This document shows positions 6,914-12,027 of a DNA stretch of 12,027 nt, one piece after another (position 1 is the stretch's first letter; each line of letters starts with the position of its first letter). Below the pieces are notes generated by a model. The model saw only the letters and a program-made list of their open reading frames with translations, made no database searches and had not been told where the DNA came from. The position numbers and the translations under genes were made by a program. Source of the stretch: Clostridia bacterium (GTDB lineage Bacteria > Bacillota_A > Clostridia > Oscillospirales > CAG-272); the NCBI GenBank assembly GCA_017408625.1, contig JAFQUG010000294.1, positions 1 through 12,027 on the forward strand. The letters are read 5' to 3'.

Positions 6914-6955
6914 TATGTTGGTGCTGCTCTTTGTGGATTCCCGCTATGAAAATTC

Positions 6956-6974
6956 GCCCGGGCGCGGGCTTTTT
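6956..6974 (+). terminator. Terminator-like hairpin without an obvious upstream gene
   Basis: GCCCG (6956-6960), loop GGCG, CGGGC (6965-6969) and five Ts (6970-6974) form a short GC-rich hairpin with a T-run on the plus strand. No plus-strand gene ends here: the nearest upstream one already stops at its own terminator near 5338. It could end an antisense or small RNA, insulate the ychF promoter from read-through, or be chance. Confidence 0.35.
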
Positions 6975-7009
6975 CTCCGTTTCGCCTACGGCAAAATTGC
7001 CGAAAGGTC

Positions 7010-7038
7010 TTGCAATGCGCCGCGAAATGGTATATAAT
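7010..7038 (+). promoter_or_regulatory. Promoter of the ychF operon
   Basis: TTGCAA (7010-7015) and TATAAT (7033-7038) are separated by 17 bp. The -10 box is about 50 nt before the ychF ATG. A second TATAAT at 7046-7051 lacks a partner -35 box. Confidence 0.7.
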
Positions 7039-7088
7039 TATGATGTATAATTATGGCTATAAAATCTATTGAGATCGGAGATACAACT

Positions 7089-8183
7089 ATGAAGCTTGGT
7101 ATTGTCGGACTTCCCAACGTGGGAAAATCCACCTTGTTCAACGCCTTGACCAATGCGGGTGCCGAATCCGCAAACTACCCCTTCTGCACCATTGAGCCCA
7201 ATGTGGGCATCGTGCCCGTGCCGGACAAGCGTCTGGACGTGCTGGCAGAGATGTACAAGCCCGAAAAGCTGACCCCCGCCGTTTGCGAGTTTGTGGACAT
7301 TGCGGGTCTTGTCAAGGGCGCATCCAAGGGCGAGGGCCTTGGCAACCAGTTCCTTTCCAACATTCGCGAGTGTGATGCAATTCTGCACATCATTCGTTGC
7401 TTTGAGAACGACGACATCATTCACGTAGAGGGCAGCATTGACCCCATGCGTGACCTGGAGACCATCAACATGGAGCTCATCCTTTCCGATATGGAAATGA
7501 TGGAGCGCAGAATTGAGCGCACCACCAAGGCCATGCGTGCCGACAAGTCGCTGGCCGCTCAGATGGAGGTGTTCAAGAAGATCCTGGCAGCACTGGAAGA
7601 GGGTCTTTGCGCGCGCACCGTGGCACTCACTCCCGACGAGGAGGAGCTTTTGGCTGACACCCACCTTCTGACCCGTATGCCCGTCATTTACGTGGCAAAT
7701 GTCAGCGAGGACGAGGCAGGCGAGGAGCCGCTCGGAAACCCCGCATACGTATCACTCAAGGAATACGCAAAGAGCGAGCAGAGCGAGATCATGTGGATCT
7801 GCGCAGGCATCGAGGCCGAGATTGCAGAGCTGGACGCTGAGGAAAAGGCAATGTTCATGGAGGATATGGGCATTGAGGAAAGCGGTCTTGACAAGCTGAT
7901 CAAGGCAAGCTATTCTCTGCTCGGTCTGACCTCTTACATGACTGCAGGCCCCAAGGAGGTTCGTGCATGGACCATCACCAAGGGCACCAAGGCTCCCCAG
8001 GCAGCAGGCAAGATCCATAGCGACTTTGAGCGCGGCTTTATCCGTGCCGAGGTAGTCTCCTACGACGACCTTGTCAAGCTGGGCAGCATTGCCGCTTGTA
8101 AGGACGCAGGCCTTTACCGCAGTGAGGGCAAGGACTACGTCATGCAGGACAGCGACATCGTGCTGTTCCGCTTCAACGTCTGA
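7089..8183 (+). CDS. ychF: Redox-regulated/ribosome-binding P-loop ATPase YchF (OLA1 family)
   Basis: This is a 364-residue Obg-class protein, near the usual family length of about 363. The start at 7089 is preferred over the in-frame ATG at 7053 because GGAG lies 8 nt upstream and the family begins [14 protein letters not shown]. Visible motifs are the P-loop GLPNVGKST (7-15), [20 protein letters not shown] (70-89) with the G3 motif, H112 in the IIHV stretch that serves as the catalytic His, and NVSE (204-207) in place of NKxD, which gives the family its ATP preference. The C-terminal TGS domain is complete, with [42 protein letters not shown] and the closing FRFNV. YchF binds ribosomes and the 26S/70S machinery varies by species; its role in translation stress control is known only in part. 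It leads a translation-related operon; trmB follows after 28 bp. Confidence 0.97.
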   Translation: MKLGIVGLPNVGKSTLFNALTNAGAESANYPFCTIEPNVGIVPVPDKRLDVLAEMYKPEKLTPAVCEFVDIAGLVKGASKGEGLGNQFLSNIRECDAILHIIRCFENDDIIHVEGSIDPMRDLETINMELILSDMEMMERRIERTTKAMRADKSLAAQMEVFKKILAALEEGLCARTVALTPDEEELLADTHLLTRMPVIYVANVSEDEAGEEPLGNPAYVSLKEYAKSEQSEIMWICAGIEAEIAELDAEEKAMFMEDMGIEESGLDKLIKASYSLLGLTSYMTAGPKEVRAWTITKGTKAPQAAGKIHSDFERGFIRAEVVSYDDLVKLGSIAACKDAGLYRSEGKDYVMQDSDIVLFRFNV

Positions 8184-8211
8184 TCGATATTTTGCATAAG
8201 AGGTAATTCCC

Positions 8212-8865
8212 ATGAGAATGAGAAGAAAAAAGCACGGTGCCGAGAGAATCGCCGCTTGCTCTGCCCTGCTGATCGAGCATCCCGAGCTGCTGATGGCTGA
8301 CCCTTTGGCTGCTTTTCCCGAAAAAAAGCCGCTGGCCTTGGAGATCGGCTGCGGCAAGGGCGCATTTGCCTGCGGCACGGCTGCGGCAAATCCCGACGTC
8401 AATCTGATCGCCATGGAGCGCGTGGCCGACGTGGCTTGTCTTGCGCTGGAGAAGGCGACCGAGTGCGCCGACACACGCCCCGACAACCTTCGTTTCATCA
8501 TCGGAAATGCGGAAAATCTGCCCGAATGGCTGCCCGCACACTCGCTGGACACCATTTATCTCAATTTCAGCGATCCCTGGCCCAAGAGCGGCTACAAAAA
8601 GCGTCGCCTGACCCACCGCGGCTTTCTGGAAAAGTACCGCGAGCTGCTGGTTCCCGGCGGTATGCTGAAATTCAAGACCGACAATCACGATCTGTTTTTC
8701 TTCAGCCTGGAGGAATTTGAGGCTTGCGGCCTTGAGATCGTATGGAAAACCGAGGATTTGCACGCAAGCGAGCTTGCCGCGACCAACGTCATGACCGAAT
8801 ACGAGGCAAACTTTACCGCAAAGGGTATGCCCATCTACTCGGCGCACGTGCGCTTTCCCGCATGA
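8212..8865 (+). CDS. trmB: tRNA (guanosine(46)-N7)-methyltransferase TrmB
   Basis: This SAM-dependent enzyme makes m7G46 in the variable loop of tRNAs. The 217-residue product has the class I methyltransferase fold: the SAM-binding EIGCGKGAF (44-52), the acidic end of strand 2 near E69, the family signature LNFSDPWPK (117-125) followed by KKRRLTH, LLVPGGMLKFKTDN at 145-158, and the closing TEYEANFTAKGMPIY that belongs to the TrmB C-terminus. The ATG at 8212 has AAGAGG 8 nt upstream. A second ATG two codons on cannot be excluded. It lies 28 bp after ychF and its stop overlaps the truB start (ATGA), so all are probably co-transcribed, joining two tRNA-modifying enzymes. Confidence 0.96.
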   Translation: MRMRRKKHGAERIAACSALLIEHPELLMADPLAAFPEKKPLALEIGCGKGAFACGTAAANPDVNLIAMERVADVACLALEKATECADTRPDNLRFIIGNAENLPEWLPAHSLDTIYLNFSDPWPKSGYKKRRLTHRGFLEKYRELLVPGGMLKFKTDNHDLFFFSLEEFEACGLEIVWKTEDLHASELAATNVMTEYEANFTAKGMPIYSAHVRFPA

Positions 8866-9782
8866 GCGCGCCGCAAGTGGAACCCAGCGGCATTCTGCTG
8901 ATCCATAAGCACGCGGGCGCGACCTCGCACGATATCGTTTACAAGGTGCGCCGTGCGCTGCACACAAAACGCGTGGGCCATACGGGCACGCTTGACCCCA
9001 TGGCGACCGGTGTGCTGGTCGTTTTGGTTGGCAGAGCGGCCAAGGCCTGCGAGTACGTCAGCCACGACCGCAAGGTGTACAAGGCTACGCTGCGACTCGG
9101 ATTGACCACCGACACCGAGGACGTCACGGGCACGGTGCTGACTACCTGTGAGGCACTTCCCTTGCCCGAGCAGGTCAAGGACGTGTGCGAGAGGTTTGTG
9201 GGCAAGATCAAGCAGATCCCGCCCATGTACAGCGCACTCAAAGTGGACGGACAAAAGCTTTGCGACCTGGCGCGCAAGGGTATCGAGGTCGAGCGAGAGG
9301 CACGTGAGATCGAGATCTTTTCCCTTTCCTGTGAGCCGACAGACTCCGTGAGTGATTACATTCTCACCGTGGATTGCTCGGGGGGCACGTATATCCGCAC
9401 GCTTTGCGCCGATATCGGCGCGGCCTTGGGCTGCGGAGGTGTGATGGCGACATTAGAGCGCATGCAAACGGGCGGCTTTGGCCCGGACGAGTGCGTTACC
9501 ACAGCCCAACTGGAGCAAATGGACGACGACGCGCGCCTTGCGCGCCTGCTCCCTGTTGAGGTACTGTTTTCGGAGCACCCCGCCGTTCACCTTTCGGATT
9601 TTTATAAAAGACTTTGCCGCAACGGCTGCGAGATCTATCAGAGCAAGATCCGCACGGATTTTCCCGTAGGGCAACGCGTGCGCATCTGCGACCAAAGCGG
9701 GCATTTCTTCGCCCTTGGCGAGGTGCGCGAATACGAGAGCGGCACGGCCATTGCCATGATCAAGCTGTTTGAGCTGGAATAA
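8862..9782 (+). CDS. truB: tRNA pseudouridine(55) synthase TruB
   Basis: TruB converts U55 in the T-loop of tRNAs to pseudouridine and also acts as a tRNA-folding chaperone. The start at 8862 is chosen because it overlaps the trmB stop by ATGA and because GILLIHKHAGATSHDIV (10-26) is the expected N-terminus; the frame is open further upstream only inside trmB. The 306-residue product contains the catalytic motif VGHTGTLDPMATGVL with Asp45, KVYKATLRLGLTTDTEDVTG, KIKQIPPMYSALKVDG and GTYIRTLCADIGAALG, all in family order. The last 60 residues form the C-terminal RNA-binding domain. In many Firmicutes truB sits in the nusA-infB-rbfA cluster; here it is with trmB instead. Confidence 0.97.
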   Translation: MSAPQVEPSGILLIHKHAGATSHDIVYKVRRALHTKRVGHTGTLDPMATGVLVVLVGRAAKACEYVSHDRKVYKATLRLGLTTDTEDVTGTVLTTCEALPLPEQVKDVCERFVGKIKQIPPMYSALKVDGQKLCDLARKGIEVEREAREIEIFSLSCEPTDSVSDYILTVDCSGGTYIRTLCADIGAALGCGGVMATLERMQTGGFGPDECVTTAQLEQMDDDARLARLLPVEVLFSEHPAVHLSDFYKRLCRNGCEIYQSKIRTDFPVGQRVRICDQSGHFFALGEVREYESGTAIAMIKLFELE

Positions 9783-9791
9783 GGAGACGCT

Positions 9792-10016
9792 ATGAAAAAC
9801 ACCAACACCTGTCCCAAGTGCGGCAAGCACAATATCGTGCGATTTGACGGCTATACCGGTGCGTACGGCTCGGGCAACAACGTCATGACCGGCGCGACCG
9901 TATTCTCGGGTGTCAACGTCAACCGCTATATCTGCTGCGATTGCGGCTTTACCGAGGAATGGATCGACACCTGCGATCTTGACAAGATTGAAAAAAGCAA
10001 AAAGGCGAAAAGATAA
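9792..10016 (+). CDS. Small zinc-ribbon protein of unknown function
   Basis: A 74-residue protein starts 9 bp after truB, with AAGGAG 6 nt before the ATG. Two CxxC knuckles, CPKCG (C7, C10) and CCDCG (C48, C51), bracket a Gly/Asn-rich loop and could bind one zinc ion; C49 and C61 are extra. The tail is strongly basic (KIEKSKKAKR), which would suit nucleic-acid or ribosome contact. It is the last gene of the operon, followed at once by a terminator. No named family was recognised; position beside tRNA-modifying enzymes hints at a translation role only by association. Confidence 0.8.
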   Translation: MKNTNTCPKCGKHNIVRFDGYTGAYGSGNNVMTGATVFSGVNVNRYICCDCGFTEEWIDTCDLDKIEKSKKAKR

Positions 10017-10019
10017 GCA

Positions 10020-10052
10020 AAAGCAGAAGTCATAGACTTCTGCTTTCTTTTT
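10020..10052 (+). terminator. Rho-independent terminator of the ychF-trmB-truB operon
   Basis: AAAGCAGAAGTC (10020-10031) pairs perfectly with GACTTCTGCTTT (10035-10046) across a three-base loop, and the T-rich run TTTCTTTTT (10044-10052) follows. It lies 3 bp after the zinc-ribbon stop codon. Confidence 0.93.
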
Positions 10053-10060
10053 GTTATCGT

Positions 10061-10245
10061 AGCCCGATGGGCCAAAATCATTGAGTTTGGAAATCACGAT
10101 GCGCCCCGCCCCAAGATCCTTCGCAGCGCATCCCTCTTTTTTGTCATTCTCGAGCGTAGCGAAGAATCTTAAAAAAGAGGGATGCTTGCTCAAGGATGAC
10201 AGGGGCGGGATATGGCGTCCTTAGCTTAATGATATTGCCCGATAG
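10061..10245. repeat. Long imperfect palindromic intergenic repeat (REP/MITE-like)
   Basis: Nested inverted arms span about 185 bp. The core is a perfect 15-bp pair, GCATCCCTCTTTTTT (10128-10142) with AAAAAAGAGGGATGC (10171-10185). Outside it ATCCTT (10116-10121) pairs AAGGAT (10192-10197), CCCGCCCC (10105-10112) pairs GGGGCGGG (10202-10209), and the ends ATGGGCCAAAATCATTGAG and CTTAATGATATTGCCCGAT pair with a few mismatches. The loop holds TCGAGCGTAGCGAAGAATCT (10150-10169), which resembles a sequence common in clostridial intergenic repeats, from memory. It codes for nothing and lies between a plus-strand terminator and the end of the permease gene, so it may also stop the ABC transcript. 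Confidence 0.75.
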
Positions 10246-10257
10246 GTGCTCGTTTTT

Positions 10258-11292
10258 TCAAAAATGCGACACAGCGTCGGGCAATTGGATATACGCTGCG
10301 ACAAACGGCAAGACAAGGCCGATCACGGTCACGACGATATCGGGAAGCTTGAACTTAAATCCCCTTCTGTAAATCAGATAGCCCGAGAGCATGATAATCA
10401 GATACACCACCAACGAAATCGGAATATAGATACCAAACGGCATCATCATAAAGCAATATCCGTAGACCGGAATAAGCAAGGCATATCCAAAAGGAGAATT
10501 TGAGATCTCCCCTGCCTGCTCTGCGCCCTTTTTGACAAAGCTGATCAGATACCCATTTGCAGCCGCAATACCAACAGCGCCCCAGATAAAGAACATGTAC
10601 CAGCGATCCGTGATCTCTTCCACCCCATGTCTCCAGTAGTCCGGGCGATTGATCTCAACCGGATCCTGAAAGAGCACGGTCAGGTTGTTCATGGGAGTAT
10701 ACATAATTCCCCAACCGGCCAAATTATCTGCAATTTTGCTGTCAAACACCCAAGATGCGGAAAGTGCCACAATACACGGCAAAAAGATCCACAAAGCACA
10801 AAACAGCACGCCGTCCGCGACCGTATTGGCTTGCATGAACAAAAAGCAATAGATGGAATAGATGACGAATGCAAGCAACAGCGACAGAAAATAATACGGG
10901 ATCATATACACGAGCGCGAAATAGTCGGTATTGAACGCAAGCCAGAGATAGCTTGCTCCCCAGGTAACCGTATAAATGGCTATCACCTGCACAATGCCGC
11001 TGACAAAGTGCACCATGGCCATTTTCTCGCGCTTGATCGGGAAGAAATACAGCGTATCCAGATTGCGGCGGTTTTTGAGCCCTGAAAGCTCAAAGAGCGG
11101 TACGATGCTGGCCATGATACAAAGCACTGTTGCAAGCATAAAAAGGCCGCTTTGGCAATACTTGATTTCATCAGAGGTGTTCACCTCGGAAATGCCGATC
11201 AGGCAGATGGCAACCGAAAGAGCGGTAAAGATCAGCGTGCGCAGCGCGCTGCTTTTGAGTCTGTACGACAAATATCTGAAAAAGATCTTCAT
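10258..11292 (-). CDS. ABC exporter permease (ABC-2-like membrane protein)
   Basis: This 344-residue protein is very hydrophobic, with about eight or nine membrane segments, roughly at 18-37, 49-69, 93-118, 124-152, 160-182, 232-251, 268-286, 289-308 and 317-337. Between the second and third lies NRRNLDTLYFFPIKREKM (74-91), the R..Dl...lPi.R pattern seen after TM2 in ABC-2-type permeases. A longer extracytoplasmic stretch at 185-230 precedes TM6. Its ATG overlaps the stop of the ATPase gene by ATGA, so the pair forms one exporter with the ATPase at 11289-12027. The substrate is unknown; related two-gene exporters carry peptides, antibiotics or cell-envelope compounds. The gene ends just before the palindromic repeat. 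Confidence 0.82.
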   Translation of the reverse strand: MKIFFRYLSYRLKSSALRTLIFTALSVAICLIGISEVNTSDEIKYCQSGLFMLATVLCIMASIVPLFELSGLKNRRNLDTLYFFPIKREKMAMVHFVSGIVQVIAIYTVTWGASYLWLAFNTDYFALVYMIPYYFLSLLLAFVIYSIYCFLFMQANTVADGVLFCALWIFLPCIVALSASWVFDSKIADNLAGWGIMYTPMNNLTVLFQDPVEINRPDYWRHGVEEITDRWYMFFIWGAVGIAAANGYLISFVKKGAEQAGEISNSPFGYALLIPVYGYCFMMMPFGIYIPISLVVYLIIMLSGYLIYRRGFKFKLPDIVVTVIGLVLPFVAAYIQLPDAVSHF

Positions 11293-12027
11293 TTCAAATA
11301 CCCCCTCTTCTCTACCTCGTGGATAAAGACCTCCTCAAAGTCCATGCGCATCTCCTCCAGCACAGCGGGTCCCAGTGCCTGCAGCTGCGGCAAAAGCTCG
11401 GCAGCGTTGCCTTGCAGCACCACGCGCACAAACCGACCGCTCTTTTCCAGAGAGGTCACGGGCAGGTGCGCAAACGCCTCGTCGGGAATCTCCTCCAGAA
11501 AAGCAAGCTGGAACTTGCAAAAGCTGTTGACTTTCTCTGCAATGTCACCCGAGGCGGACACGGTCATCTGATCAAGCAGCACGTAGCAATCGCAGAAATC
11601 CTCCAGCTCGCGCAAGGAATGGCTGGAAATGATGACAGAGGTGTCATTCTCCTCCACAAACTCGTTGAGTACCTTTTTGAAGGTCAGACGCGAGAGCGGG
11701 TCAAGCCCGTCAAACGCCTCGTCCAACAAGAGATATTTGGGCCCCACCGCAAGCGCCAATGAAATATACAGCTGTCGGCGCATGCCCTTGGAGAAATTGC
11801 GGATCGGCTTTTTGGGATCGAGCGCAAATTCTTTTGTAAACCGATCAAAGACAGCACGGTCGATCTGAGGATAGAAAACCTGATACATTTTATAAAGGCT
11901 CTCGCCCGTGGTATATATGGTATAATACGGGTCGTCGGGCAGGAAAAAGAGTGCTCGGCGCGCCTCTTCCTCGCCAACGCTTTGTCCGTCTATAAGAATC
12001 TCGCCCTGCTTGGGGGTCAGCACACCC
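11289..12027 (-). CDS. ABC transporter ATP-binding protein, N-terminus cut by window edge
   Basis: The frame stays open to the right edge. The GTG at 12023 is not taken as the start because the preceding codon is Gly and the text GVLTPKQGEILIDG is the segment that normally follows the Walker A helix, so about 40 residues including Walker A lie outside. Visible motifs, numbered from that GTG, are a Q-loop region FFLPDDPYY (26-34) that lacks a clear Gln, the signature NFSKGMRRQ (76-84), Walker B KYLLLDEAFDGLDP (96-109) with the catalytic Glu and D-loop, and the H-loop SSHSLRELED (133-142). The C-terminal 70 residues are an extra acidic domain of unknown role. The pair with the adjoining permease resembles YtrB/GntR-associated or CcmA-type two-component exporters; the regulator, if any, would be upstream, beyond the window. 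Confidence 0.9.
   Translation of the reverse strand, partial: GVLTPKQGEILIDGQSVGEEEARRALFFLPDDPYYTIYTTGESLYKMYQVFYPQIDRAVFDRFTKEFALDPKKPIRNFSKGMRRQLYISLALAVGPKYLLLDEAFDGLDPLSRLTFKKVLNEFVEENDTSVIISSHSLRELEDFCDCYVLLDQMTVSASGDIAEKVNSFCKFQLAFLEEIPDEAFAHLPVTSLEKSGRFVRVVLQGNAAELLPQLQALGPAVLEEMRMDFEEVFIHEVEKRGYLK

Noticed and set aside
7046..7051. Second TATAAT before ychF
   Set aside because: No acceptable -35 box lies 16-18 bp upstream, while the TATAAT at 7033-7038 has one.
8742..8861. Upstream extension of truB to an ATG inside trmB
   Set aside because: The added 40 residues are Arg-rich shadow of trmB; the family N-terminus and ATGA overlap support 8862.
8173..8967. Minus-strand open frames opposite trmB and truB
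   Set aside because: They are antisense to highly conserved housekeeping genes and show no family motif.
12021..12023. GTG as start of the ABC ATPase
   Set aside because: The frame continues to the edge with Gly before it, and the text that follows is internal to the nucleotide-binding domain; Walker A must lie outside the window.

Overview
The window looks like a chromosome segment from a low-copy-repeat, moderate-GC member of the Firmicutes, most likely the Clostridia. The grounds are strong AGGAGG-type ribosome sites, sigma-A promoters with near-consensus -35/-10 boxes and TGnTATAAT extensions, short-lipobox lipoproteins, and protein sequences of clostridial flavour. No rRNA, tRNA, CRISPR, phage or transposase gene was seen. 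Species assignment is not possible from the sequence alone.

Layout. (1) 1-1798, minus strand: a glycoside hydrolase of family GH51 (arabinofuranosidase-like) whose C-terminus runs off the left edge. (2) 1893-5338, plus strand: a compact three-gene operon with its own MerR-type promoter and a strong terminator. It encodes a MerR-family regulator with two copies of a lipocalin-like sensor domain, a lipoprotein with an alpha/beta-hydrolase (S9-like) fold that has lost its nucleophile serine, and a lipoprotein resembling the caspase-fold C25 (gingipain) peptidases. Both junctions are ATGA stop/start overlaps. (3) 5347-6913, minus strand: a cytoplasmic GH63/MGH1-like glycosidase with its own promoter. 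(4) 7010-10052, plus strand: a translation-related housekeeping operon, ychF - trmB - truB - small zinc-ribbon protein, with a promoter and terminator. (5) 10061-10245: a long imperfect palindromic intergenic repeat. (6) 10258-12027, minus strand: an ABC exporter (permease plus ATPase, the latter cut by the right edge).

How the parts fit. The two glycosidases flank the MerR operon and share a 25-bp promoter/leader block (22 of 25 bases identical, same spacing from the -10 box). They may therefore be co-regulated for plant or host glycan breakdown, although neither has a signal peptide, which suggests action on imported oligosaccharides. The MerR operon has more AT-rich codon use than its neighbours and looks like an inserted accessory module. 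The best candidate for an undescribed system is this module: a ligand-sensing MerR activator that probably controls its own operon, coupled to two surface lipoproteins, one a probable pseudo-hydrolase and one a probable cysteine protease. Its function is unknown and everything beyond domain recognition is inference.
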